A DNA stretch of 64,000 nucleotides from Anodontia alba (lineage: Eukaryota; Mollusca; Bivalvia; Lucinida; Lucinidae): assembly GCA_964016985.1 (NCBI GenBank), contig OZ024835.1, positions 66,238,828 to 66,302,827 of the forward strand. Reading direction: 5' to 3'. The notes below the pieces were generated by a model. The model did not search any database, was not told the origin of the DNA, and saw nothing but the letters and a program-made list of their open reading frames with translations. Positions within the stretch are counted from its first letter, which is position 1. Each line of letters begins with the position of its first letter. Positions 10,190-20,700 of this stretch are shown here, piece after piece. The position numbers were made by a program, and so were the translations under genes.

Positions 10190-10945
10190 AGCTCGCAATG
10201 TGCAAAAACAACGAATATACCAACAAAGTAAATTATATACAAACAAATGTAAAATGTCAACCAACAGATGAAACGCAATGCGCAAAAACAACGAATATAC
10301 CAACAAAGTAAAATTATATACAAACAAATGTAAAATGTCTACCAACAGATGAAACGTATTTTGTAAAGGCTTCCGATTGTGACACTCCCTGGACATTTCT
10401 CTTACCTCATTTTTTATACACAAACAAACTGACAAATGAAATTATATACCAACAAATGTAAATTGTATACAAACAAATTTAAATTACAACAAATGTTAAT
10501 TATATAAAACAAATATAGTTTACATACCAGTAATTATAGTTTGCATTCCAACAAATGCAGATAATATACCAACAAATGTAGTTTACATACCGACAAATAT
10601 AGTTTATATACCAACAAAGGTAGTTTACATACAAACACATGTAGTTTACATACCAATAAATGTAGTTTACATAACAACAAATATAGCTTATGAACCAACA
10701 AATAAGGTTTACATGCCAACAAATGTACTTTACATACCAACAAATGTAGTTTACAACAAATGTTGTATATATACCAACAAATGTAGTAAACATGCCAACA
10801 AATATAGTTTGCATATTAACAAATGTAGTTTACATACCAACAAATGTAATTTGCATACCAGCAAATGTAGTTTACATACCAACAAATGTAGTTTACATAC
10901 TAACAAATGTAGTTTACATACCAACAAATGTAATTTATATTAAGG
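10190..10945. repeat. minisatellite, ~21-bp unit, plus an ~80-bp duplication
   Basis: From about 10440 to 10940 an imperfect unit of about 21 bp (CCAACAAATGTAGTTTACATA) repeats some 23 times with base changes and dropped bases. Just before it, 10195-10271 and 10272-10350 are a direct duplication starting CGCAATGTGCAAAAACAACG. The Tyr/Ile/Cys-rich and Lys/Cys/His-rich open frames through the array result from the repeat and are not genes. Confidence 0.88.
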
Positions 10946-11134
10946 GGAATAGATACACAGGATAGAATTTTCAGCCATTTTCATACGGGAGATACTTTTT
11001 GTGACTTCCTGTTTGCCTTTTTGCACATTAATTCCCTTCTGAGCAGAGCTTACTCTAAGAGGGAAATAATTTGCTGTATTTTAGAGTAGACCCCTTTTTC
11101 AGAATGAAAGCAAGATAATATCTTAACTTTCAGT

Positions 11135-11137
<3 letters not shown>

Positions 11138-11216
<79 letters not shown>

Positions 11217-11269
11217 CATTCCCCTAAAATACAAATATTTTCATACAATGCATCTTAACTTATAATAAA

Positions 11270-11338
<69 letters not shown>
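11138..11338. repeat. two (AC)n microsatellites
   Basis: Pure AC runs occupy about 11138-11214 and 11270-11336, separated by ~55 bp. Each is preceded by a similar short sequence (ATCTTAACTTTCAGTAAACA and ATCTTAACTTATAATAAAGA), so the pair looks like a small tandem duplication that includes the microsatellite. Confidence 0.9.
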
Positions 11339-11339
<1 letters not shown>

Positions 11340-12379
11340 CCTGTACACATTTTCCGGTATTTTATGAAGGGTGACACTATTAACTCTCAGGAAGGTGCCT
11401 CTCTAGTAGTTGGAACATTCTAAAATCAGAGGCTACACTTTAAATGCAAGTAATAAAACAAACTTTGAGATTAACTTTAAAAATGCTGATGATGCAATGT
11501 CTACCATTAGTTTTATGAGTGTGTTTTATTCTCTCAGGGGTCATGTTTTGGAGTTTATTGTTATACTGCTAAGAAATTCCCGGGAATTTGATTTAAAAAT
11601 TCGAGCTTTACAGAAATTAGAGTAGCCTTCACTTTTTCACTGTTACAGGTGATAATAAGAGACTTTTGCAAACAGCATAGATCCAGATGAAACGGCTCAA
11701 AATGAGCCCGTCTCATCAAGCTCTACGGAGTTTGACATCCAGTCTTTCAATTTTACATTTAAACGTCTTTCTAATCGAGAGTTTGTTAAAAACAAGGCAG
11801 ACGACAAATGAAGTCTGAAATGTGGCGCCGAAAAAGTTAATGTTTTTCATCATCCATTGCAAGCGAAAACTCTTAATTCAATTCTTCTCTTTATATCTTA
11901 TTTAATTCAGTCCATTCGGTAGCATTCTACCTAACAGGGAACGTTTTCTCTCATACCCAGGGTTAAAGTTTGCTTTGTATTAGATTTAGATTAGCCCGAC
12001 AGCGGAACTTGCACATGACGTTACGGCAATATGCGCGCGACGTCATTATATCCGTAACATCAGTAAATAAAGAACGTTAATGGCTGACGTTCACAATCAA
12101 TATTCTTTGTCTCCGCCTTATGTCCGCATTGACGAGAACGTTTGACATTGTTTTTCATCGAGACATGTACTAAACATACAAATATTTGGATCTCTGTCTT
12201 AATTCAGTATTGCTCGTGACGAAATATCTGTGGTCGAAAATACATTCCTTTATAGCGTTCAAGTTTTATGACATCTTACATGATTTGTCTCCGCCTTCCC
12301 GCTGAATGTTGAGCAGTAAATAACTAATCGTAATTCCTATCAATTGTACACCATAATTGTTCGGGTTATACTACTTTAG

Positions 12380-12384
<5 letters not shown>
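11340..12384. other. noncoding; hairpin at 11668-11735
   Basis: A diverged CAAACAGTGT-family hairpin lies at 11668-11735: TTTGCAAACAGCATAGATCC, stem AGATGAAACGGCTC/GAGCCCGTCTCATC. The rest is AT-rich and I recognise no gene, RNA or repeat in it. A 71-codon open frame at 11410-11625 has no recognisable similarity. Confidence 0.55.

Positions 12385-12436
<52 letters not shown>
12385..12436. repeat. (GA)n microsatellite
   Basis: Uninterrupted GA dinucleotides of about 50 bp. Confidence 0.95.
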
Positions 12437-12524
12437 AAGCTATCACTGTACTTGTTATAGTAGCTAAATATTAATTCTTAGTTTGTATACGATACAGCCA
12501 CAGATAATGAAACAAAATGTTTGA

Positions 12525-12755
12525 GAGGTGGCCCTACTATACAACTGCTGCACAGACAAATCCGGAGACAAATAAGCAAATAGAAAGGAAGGCAATGATC
12601 AGGAATCGACAAAATTACCTAACACATTCCGTTCCAAGACACCAAAGAAAAAAAAAAGGACACACTAAAAGTAACGGCATCGCAATAAAAAAACACTGCA
12701 AGCAGAAAGCCAAAAATATATTCCCCTTCCCTCCCCCCGACCCCACCGCGCGCGC

Positions 12756-12799
<44 letters not shown>

Positions 12800-13050
12800 C
12801 GAACGGCTGTCCAAAATGCAACGACAGATATGGTAAACCACAGCAGAAGCACCGCCTTGGAACGGTCAGTAAAAATATTACTATGGGTGGGAGTGGTGGT
12901 TAAATGTGGCCACAATCCTCGCCCTAAGTTCTGCCGTGTATACACAAGATATTTGTTCAGTCCGCGTGAAAAGTTCCTAACTCATCAGTGCAACATCTCA
13001 GAGAACATAAAAATCAAACGAATACAGATGAAACAACGACTCGGGTTACT
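12525..13050 (-). mobile_element. Penelope-like element, 3' region, second subfamily
   Basis: The order of blocks matches the better copy at 42583-43290: ATGATCAGGAATCGACAAAA, AGACACCAAAG, an A run, GGTAAACCACAGCAGAAGCA, CCGCCTTGGAACGGTCAGTA, CCACAATCCTCGCCCTAAGT, then AGAACATAAAAATCAAACGA. The CCGCCTT.GAACGGTCAGTA and ACATAAAAATCAAA blocks also occur in the main PLE subfamily 3' region, so this is a diverged sister lineage. Read as an element, its sense strand is minus. The homopolymer near 12758-12796 has expanded. No RT remains. Confidence 0.6.
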
Positions 13051-13407
13051 TGCACACAACACTGTATATTTGGGTAAACATATGGAAAAACTCTTATAAT
13101 TACCTCACATTCAATAGATTTTCCACATGTTACGAAACAGCTATTATGATTAATTTGAAACACTTTTGTTCAAGCTTGGCAAATTCTACCTCAACTACCC
13201 TTCCATCGGCGTCCCTTCCTTTCATTAGTTTGCTTGCCGAGCTATTATCTAGTTGACATCGAGCTGATGTATAATTCATTTATTTTGTTTAAGGGCAGAA
13301 TTTATCAGGTTTCAACAGAGATATGCTAAGTTTTGACTGCATTGCCTTAACAAGGAGCTGTATTTATTAAAAATGGTGCGCATGTGATGTTCAATGCTGC
13401 CATTCAG
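13050..13407. other. noncoding, nothing recognised
   Basis: AT-rich sequence between two Penelope-like fragments. I see no homology-bearing frame, RNA gene or repeat. Confidence 0.5.
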
Positions 13408-13600
13408 CAACATGCTTTTCGTACGTATGATTGATTTGTGCTTGTTTGGTTTTTTCCTGTTTCCTCTTCCTCTTGGTTTCCTATTCCTCTTTTGCCTGTT
13501 TCCTCTTCCTCTTGGTTTTGTCTGTTTCCTCTTCCTCTTGGTGTCTGGGAAGGGCTGCGGTTTGTGACTGTGGCACTCCCAGGACTTTTCTCCGATATGT
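13408..13600 (+). mobile_element. Penelope-like 3' tail, with internal slippage
   Basis: Only the last ~190 bp of the main PLE family is present, ending GGCACTCCCAGGACTTTTCTC. The TGTTTCCTCTTCCTCTTGG segment, normally single, occurs three times (about 13457-13540), a local tandem expansion. The copy is 5'-truncated. Confidence 0.8.
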
Positions 13601-13654
13601 GCACAAGTGAAATGTTAGGAGCTATACATTTGTTATGGTTGCCGATGTCTTCTA

Positions 13655-14330
13655 AAAAAGGTAAGAGAAAAGTCCAGGGAGTGCCACATCACAAAAAAGG
13701 TAAGAGAAAAGTCCAGGGAGTGCCACACTCACAAACCACAGCCCTTCCCAGACACCAAGAGGAAGAGGAAACCGACAAATCCAAACACGCACAAATCGAT
13801 CAAACGTACGAAAAGCACTAAAATTAGCTCTCTCTTCCCAAAGCGAGGTAATCGCATTGCTAAAAGGACTGAAAAACACAAAAACAAAATGACACAAGGT
13901 AAGACATAAAACAAATCGCCTCGTAGAATAATAAAAACAAAGGTAAGAGAAAAGTCCAGGGAGTGCCACAATCAAAAACCGCAGCCCTTCCCAGACCCCA
14001 AGAGGAAGAGGAAACCGACAAATCTAAACAAGCACAAACCGAACAAACGTACGAAAAGCACTAAGATTAGCTCTCTCTTCCCCAAGTGAGGTAATCGCAA
14101 TACTAAAAGGACTGATAAACACAAGAACAAAATGACACATGGAAAGACATACAACAAATCGCCTCGTAGAATAAACCACAAAGCAACAAAGAGTAAGACT
14201 AACACCGGGACCACCGCCTTAGAACGGTCGGTAGAGCAAACCACCGGGGGGGGGGGGGGGGGGGGAGGTTAAAACACTTTTACAGCCAGCTAACTTCACC
14301 CTGGGTCCCGATGCTAAACTAAACGGTACT
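13655..14330 (-). mobile_element. three stacked Penelope-like 3' tails
   Basis: GGTAAGAGAAAAGTCCAGGG (the reverse complement of the family 3' end) occurs at about 13661, 13698 and 13941. The first copy is only ~37 bp, the second runs to about 13938, and the third to about 14325 with the CCGCCTTAGAACGGTCGGTA block and a long G run at 14246-14265. All lie in the same orientation, head to tail, and each is truncated at a different 5' point. Confidence 0.8.
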
Positions 14331-14395
14331 TTGGTATCTGAAGAATCTTGGACTTTTCTCTTACCTTTTTTTCAGTATTGTTTAATTGAAAAAAA

Positions 14396-14998
14396 AAGGG
14401 TAAGAGAAAAGTCCAGGGAGTCCCACAGTCACAAACCGCAGCCATTCCCAGACCCCAAGAGGAAGAGGAAACCGACAAATCCAAACAAGCACAAATCGAA
14501 CAAACGTACGAAAAGCACTAAGATAATACAGAAACACATAAAAATTCGGTTCGCATAAAGGCTCCCAACTCAGTCAATGCATCAAAGCGAAAACATAAAA
14601 ATCAAATTAATCACTATAATAAACAAAGATGAGTACTCATTGCTAATTCTACTGTATGCCAGAGTAAATGAAAACCAATAGTTGAACCACGACGGGCCAA
14701 GCCAAAGACATATCGTCAAGCTCCAACCCACTGGTTAAAGTTTTTACGAAGAGGTCGTCATTGAGTCTGAGGCCCGAACCGCCGTCGTGCAATTAAAGAT
14801 TGAAGCATAGCCATCAACAATGATTGGGTTGACAACTAGGCATGCAATCTGTCGCATAATATCCAGGCTATAGCCATTTTTTTTATAACGGTTAATAAGT
14901 TTTCTGAATTGCTCCGAAAAGTTAGATTTACCTACAATTTTTCTAAATCTGTACACTAAGTCACCGTAAAATTCGGGTTCCGATATACCTTGTTGCAG
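14396..14998 (-). mobile_element. Penelope-like copy with internal deletion and RT C-terminal remnant
   Basis: The copy starts with the family 3' end at 14398. It jumps at about 14523 from GAAAAGCACTAAGA to TAATACAGAAACACATAAAA, skipping about 250 bp of the 3' region, and then runs back into RT-protein C-terminal coding sequence at 14744-14995. The minus-strand frame reads YRFRKIVGKSNFSEQFRKL, matching the copies at 16215 and 52459. The 470 bp from 14530 to 15000 is nearly identical to 15905-16380. Confidence 0.8.
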
Positions 14999-15537
14999 AA
15001 AGCAACAAAGAGTAAGACTAACAGCGGGGTCACCGCCTTAGAACAGTCAGTAGAGTAAAACCACCGGCGTCGAGGGCTGGGGGTGGAGTTAAAGCACATT
15101 TGCAGCTATCCAAATTCACCTTGGGTCCCAGCCCTTCCCAGACACCAAGAGGAAGAGGAAACAGACAAAACCAAACAAGCGCAAATCGACCAAGCGTACG
15201 AAAAGCACTAATACTAGATCTCTCTTCCCCAAAAGAGGTAAACGCCGTGCTAAAAGGACTGAAAAACACAAGAAAAAATAACACAAGGCAAGATTTAAAG
15301 AAAATCGCCTCGTAGAATGAACCACAAAGCATCAAAGAGTAAGACCAACAGCGGAACCACCGCCTTAGAACGGTCAGTAGAATAAATCACCGGGAGGGGG
15401 TGGGGTGGGGTTTAAAGCACTTTTACAGCTAGCCAACTTCACCCAGGGTCCCGATGCTAAACTAAACGGTACTTTGGTATCTGAAGAATCTTGGACTTTT
15501 CTCTTACCTTTTTTTCAGTATTGTTTAATTGAAAAAA
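14999..15537 (-). mobile_element. Penelope-like 3' region, rearranged
   Basis: GCAACAAAGAGTAAGACTAA occurs at about 15001, and the block order resumes at 15128 with CCCTTCCCAGACACCAAGAG. It continues through the CGCCTCGTAGAAT block to about 15475. Then 15452-15537 repeats 14312-14396 almost exactly, including the non-element stretch GGTACTTTGGTATCTGAAG. A local duplication, rather than independent insertions, explains this. Confidence 0.7.
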
Positions 15538-16180
15538 AAAGGTAAGAGAAAAGTCCAGGGAGTCCCACAGTCACAAACCGCAGCCATTCCCAGACCCCAA
15601 GAGGAAGAGGAAACCGACAAATCCAAACAAGCACAAATCGAACAAACGTACAAAAAGCACTAAGATTAGCTCTCTCTTCCCCAAGCGAGGTAATCGCAAT
15701 ACTAAAAGAACTGAAAAACACAAGAACAAAATGACACACGGAAAGACATACAACAAATCGCCTCGTAGAATAAACCACAAAGCAACAAAGAGTAAGACTA
15801 ACACCGGGACAACCACCTTAGAACGGTCAGTAGAGTAAACCAGCGGGGGGTTTAAAGCACTTTTACAGCTAGCTAACTTCACCCTGGGCCCCGATGCTAC
15901 TCTTAATACAGAAACACATAAAAATTCGGTTCGCATAAAGGCTTCCAACTCAGTCAATGCATCAAAGCGAAAACATAAAAATCAAATTAATCACTATAAT
16001 AAACAAAGACGAGTACTCATGGCTAATTCTACTGTATGCCAGAGTAAATGAAAACCAATAGTTGAACCACGACGGGCCAAGCCAAAGACATATCGTCAAG
16101 CCCCAACCCACTGGTTAAAGTTTTACGAAGAGAGCGTCATTGAGTCTGAGGCCCGAACCGCCGTCGTGCAATTAAAGAGT
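15538..16180 (-). mobile_element. Penelope-like element, 3' untranslated region (best copy)
   Basis: This is the 3' noncoding portion of the element whose RT lies at 16180-17566. In element orientation it runs from the end of the protein through a TTTATGCGAACCGAATTTTT block, the TTTACTCTACTGACC-type block and CGAGGCGATTTGTTGTATG. It ends at GGGACTCCCTGGACTTTTCT, then CTTACC and a run of T. About twenty fragments of this region are scattered over the window. Two overlapping frames stay open here in many copies (see findings). No hammerhead ribozyme was recognised by eye. Confidence 0.8.
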
Positions 16181-17566
16181 GAAGCATAGCCATCAACAAT
16201 GATTGGGTTGACAACTAGGCATGCAGTCTGCCGCATAATATCCAGGCTATAGCCAATTCTTTTATAACGATTAATAAATTTCTGAATTGCTCCGAAAAGT
16301 TAGATTTACCTACAATTTTTCTAAATCTGTACACTAAGTCACCGTAAAATTCGGGTTCCGATATACCTTGTTGCAGAAGTGTTTTCAGACTGACGTTATA
16401 TTTTTCTAACAAGGCACTGTGTCTGCGATAAAATTTCGAAAACGCCTTACGAAGTTTAAAATAACGACAGCCCTGTCTAAGAAATTTGGCAGTAAGGGCC
16501 TTATTACGGTAGTTAAAGTCATTAAAATTTGAATAAGCTCTAGCGAATCTTATAAGTTAAGATATGTATACCCCATATGAGGTACGCCGGGGACATCGCC
16601 ATCCAGAAAAGGGAAATTGACTATATCAAAATCAAAATCGTCCCGTTTATCATAAATTTTAGTGGCAACTGTACCATTAGATATACATAGATTCAAATCC
16701 AAAAAAGGTGCCTCGGTATCGGAAGAATTTGCTCTATTTAATTGGAGTTCTGTAGGGTATATCCGGTCCACCATTTGCTCAAAGTAAATATTGTCAATAT
16801 TTAATAAATTATCAAGGTATCTTGAAGTTGAATTGAAAGCCTCAATAATGTCAGCCTGATTTTCACGTGAGAGAGATTTCATGAAATCTCTCTCATAACA
16901 AAAAAGAAACAAATCTGCAACAAGAGGAGCACTATTAGTTCCCATCGGAATACCAATAGTTTGCCTATAAAGTTTAGTTCCAAATCTAATATAAATATTA
17001 TCCAAAAGATAAACAAGGGCATCACAGAATTTTTGACACGACCATAAATTTTGATTATTATATACATCAGAAGTGAAAAAAGCACATTCTTCGTTGCAAG
17101 CCAAATATTGGGTAGTCTCCCGAATAAACGTTCGGTTAATTAAATCAATAAGTTTATCTTTTTATAAGATGATGAGGTAACGTAGTATACAGTGTAGAAA
17201 AATCATATGTGGACAATTTAGAAGCCTGAAAGTTTTTAGATTTAAATTTATTTAGAACATCATTAGAATTTTTAATTGACAAAAAATAGTTAATTCCGTC
17301 CCTTCCGTAAACAGTATCATAGTATCTAATCCAATGTTTTTTAATAGCAGTAAGGCATGAAGTTAGCAGTTTGGACAAAACAGAAGTCGTATATGAACTA
17401 GAATTAGCAGTTTGATGGGATAGAGCCTATCAATCATTTCTTCAAAACAATTATTTTTTTTTTTTTTTCATAATAATTATTATCAAATTTAAGCAGGTAT
17501 TCCTGGATCAAGTTAAAAGTAAAAGCTTCATTAAAATCGATTTGATCAGCAAGAACGTTACTTTAT
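16180..17566 (-). pseudogene. reverse transcriptase, Penelope-like retroelement (main subfamily)
   Basis: Minus-strand coding remnant of a Penelope-like RT, to judge from its motifs. N-terminal part (17154-17560): LADQIDFNEAFTFNLIQEYL-type sequence, then the RT fingers motif YDFSTLYTTLPHHLI. The palm follows at 16550-17160: IGIPMGTNSAPLVADLFLF, then the catalytic loop as YLDNLLNI, then YDKRDDFDFDIVNFPFLDGD. The C-terminal part is at 16215-16550. Breaks: a one-base frameshift in the T/A run at about 17158-17163, a one-base insertion near 16550, and loss of the second catalytic Asp (YxDN instead of YxDD). No GIY-YIG endonuclease could be recognised. The family call rests on motif memory. Confidence 0.72.
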
Positions 17567-18021
17567 GTGTTGGCAGGACGCATTTAGGTTTCCTCAAAAT
17601 AACGGTATAGTATATGATAAGTATTTGATAACGGACTGTTTTATCTGGTTTTGTCGACAATGGCTATTTCCATCATGTTACTCTGTTTCCACGTAAACAT
17701 TCCGACTTGAATGTGTTATTTACGGACCACCCCCCTCAGATCATTCGGTAGGTCAACCGTTCTTGCAAAATGAGCATTGGCGTAAGCAACTGCCAATACA
17801 CTACAAGAGTCTTCAAAGTATCAGCAAATTTGCTGTTGATCTGCTCATTGCCCGATCAAAGTCACGCAATATCTGACATTGAATTGACATGGGATTCAAA
17901 ACAAATTTTTCATGACACTACGGACAACTTTTTAAAAATAAAAATAATAAACAATACTATATACGAAATAATAATATAAAGGAAAATGTATTCTTCATGG
18001 ACTTGTCTATTATCGAGTTTA
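17567..18021. other. noncoding, nothing recognised
   Basis: No similarity is seen in the 69-codon open frame at 17770-17979 or around it. The region flanks two Penelope-like fragments in opposite orientation. Confidence 0.45.
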
Positions 18022-18290
18022 GACCTATTAGTCTTACTCTTTGTTGCATTGTGGTTTATTCTACGAGGCGATTTGTTTTATGTCTTACCTTGTGTTGTTT
18101 TGTTCTTGTGTTTTTCAGTCCTTTTAGCATTGCGATTACCTCGCTTGGGGAAGAGAGAGCTAATCTTAGTGCTTTTCGTACGTTTGTTCGATTTTCGCTT
18201 GTTTGCTTTTGTCGGTTTCCTCTTCCTCTTGGTGTCTGGGAGGGGCTGCGGTTTGTGATTGTCGCACTCCTTGGACTTTTCTGTTACTTT
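18022..18290 (+). mobile_element. Penelope-like 3' tail
   Basis: 5'-truncated copy from CCTATTAGTCTTACTCTTTG to GCACTCCTTGGACTTTTCTG followed by TTACTTTTTC. It holds both long open frames typical of the tail (codons from 17986 and 17997), which start in flanking sequence. Confidence 0.85.
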
Positions 18291-19860
18291 TTCTGTTTAT
18301 CATTCTTAAGTGGAAAACAGACAGCAACTCGCACTTACCCGTTACCTTGGCGAAGTTTTCTATTCTAAACAGTAAACAGTAGTACGGTATACAAGGTTGT
18401 TGTCAAGACTCTACTAGCAATATCCATCCACGGTATGGGACTCTATTTTGTCTTACAAAAACTGAGCAGAAACGTCGCTTTTCGGGTGATTTAAAGTCGT
18501 TCATTTTCAGCTCCAGAATCCGAATGGCCAAAGAACAAAAACATAGCTGAAGAATATGGCTTTTGCTGATACCATAATTGTATTAGAAAACTGTAAACCT
18601 TAATTGTAAACATATTTCTTGTCTTTAGCACAACACACATTCACCTATTCTCCGTCCGATGATACCTGCTTTAGTGTTTTGGTACAAAACGATGGTCCGG
18701 TCTAAAAATATGAATCTCATAAGCGCACAATATGTATTTGCACAGTTTATTTCACAATTAAATCTCAACGTTTCGGCTGATTAAAGTCTTTTTCAAGAGA
18801 GTTAAGTTCTTTCAATGCTACACCATCTTCTTATCAATACTGTCAACCATTTTGAATGCAGATGTTATGCCCAACGTTGTCACGACGTCACAACATCTGA
18901 TTACTCTCACCAAGACGTTGTACTACCATTTGGCGCCAAAACTGGAGTAACCATCTGTATTCAAAATGGTTGACAGTATTGATAAGAAGATGGTGTAGCA
19001 TTGAAAGATTGCAAAAATATATGTGTAAAAAAATGCATTTTTGTCGGAGCGTCAGAAAGAGATTAGGGCTGACTATCATGCCAGGTAATGACTATTGCGA
19101 TGCTATCACTATTAGAGAAACCCCTATCACGAAAGTATTACTATCAATGATCTAATTTTACGATGCATCAAGATTCTATAACCACCTCCAAATCACACAG
19201 TACTGCAAAACATGTCGTTAGTTTCATAAAGACCGGACTATCTGTAAAGATACCTAACATTACTGCCTACTCAAATATCAGCTATGCCATCGTTTTAACA
19301 AACTCTTTTGCAAAGTAGAAGTCCTTTTTGTTCTTATACTTTATTAATTTAGACAGAAAAAAGCTTCAGAAAGGTATTATAGAAGGAGAATATTTAGTGG
19401 GGAAAAAATCAAAACTATCGATAGTTGAAGAGACTATCGGCGATACTTATCGAGAGTTGAAAGCGCTGTTGCGAAAGCACTTTCATGGCAGTCAGTATAA
19501 TGATGCATCGATATATTGATGTATCTTTACATCCTTAGAGCTCAGCCCAGCTTATTGCCGAGTATTTTTTTTTCCAGTTTAGTCGATACCAGAGAAATAT
19601 AAGCTCGAATAACGGCATATTTTAAGGTCGCACAAACAAATGTGCAAGTTCAATAGCTATTATATTCCTTAGACAAAGACATGTGGCTCCATGTTACACA
19701 TTTCTACACTTCACAGCAAATGTGTCTGCTCGTAGACGCTGTTTTCAATCGTGGATTTTTTATTCTACTAACCTTCAAAGCTGAATAATAAAGCATAATA
19801 TTTTCATGTGTAGTATCTCCTTAAATGAAGCATTTCATTCTTATGCTTTTCATTTCTCGA
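18290..19860. other. noncoding; contains a 57-bp inverted repeat pair
   Basis: 18808-18864 and 18952-19008 are inverted copies, 56 of 57 matching, separated by 87 bp. This is a foldback-type element or an inverted duplication. The remainder shows no gene; 19400-19515 has short ATCGATAG palindromes. Confidence 0.7.
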
Positions 19861-20700
19861 TTAAAACAATGTCAAATGGTCCCGCCAAAGAGTAGTTGCG
19901 GTCATGGTACCAAAGCCGTAATTCAAAATAATAAATCCATAAACGAATGACGAATCAGAATGTTCAGACCAACAGACATGGACCCCAGAACAAAGGGTGT
20001 AATCAGGCGTCCGCGGATAGTAAGCATTACTTGGTAAGCAAGCTTCGCCCACCATGCCCATGGGCCTGAACGAAGGAAATATCGGTAGAAGCGTATGTCC
20101 GGGATTTGGGAAGTCTACTTATGGCGCGTCACTGGCAAAAACATCAGAAACAATTCTGGAAACTGCCACATTGTAGGGATTGACTAGATCATGATGTCTC
20201 CCATAGAACTTCTTAAGTATTGCTACCAGTTTGGTTTTTTGATACCCCTGGCTCAACAACTTTTGAGTGAGCACTTTCCCACGCTCCATGAAGTCCTGGT
20301 AATTTGAACAAGTTCTGGCATAACGGATTAACTGTGAAACGTAAACGCCGTATGCTGGTGCAGAAGGGATATTACTGCTCAGGAAAGGAAAGTTAACGAT
20401 GGGAAAATTGAAGTCATCCCGTTTGTCGTAAAGCCTAGTAGTAAGCTTTCCATTGTCGATGTAGAGATAACAATCCAAGTATGAGGAGGAGGCTGAAGTC
20501 TCCGTTGTTTCCTTTATTTCAAGTTCACGTGGGTAGATGAATTCTAAATACTCTGCAAATTTTGTGTTTTTCAGAGACAATACATCATCTATATATCTGT
20601 AGGTGAAATTGAATTGTTGTGCGAGGTGTTTCTTGCCTGCTTGGAGGAGACTTTGTACAAACTCCGCCTCATAGAGGCATAAGACGAAGACAAAGAATAT
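19861..20700 (-). pseudogene. reverse transcriptase fragment, second Penelope-like lineage
   Basis: A single minus-strand frame from about 20690 to 20119 encodes the second half of the RT palm: CLYEAEFVQSLLQAGKKHL, the intact catalytic loop YRYIDDVLSL, YPRELEIKETTE, then KRDDFNFPIVNFPFLSSNIP and FYGRHHDLVNPYNVAVSRI. Further downstream, 20061-19861 stays open and encodes GEACLPSNAYYPRTPDYT, which I recall as the normal 3' continuation of this lineage. The copy begins abruptly at about 20700 (5'-truncated). It differs clearly in sequence from the RT at 16-17 kb. Confidence 0.72.

Noticed and set aside
10440..10945. Regularly spaced short repeats that could suggest a CRISPR array
   Set aside because: Units of ~21 bp follow each other without unique spacers, drift in sequence, and the context is eukaryotic. 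It is a minisatellite.
12517..12903. 128-codon Lys-rich frame
   Set aside because: Runs through an A homopolymer inside a diverged retroelement 3' region.
13404..13821. Overlapping frames on both strands of 65-127 codons as small genes
   Set aside because: They lie over stacked Penelope-like 3' tails and a slippage repeat. Openness follows from the repeat composition.
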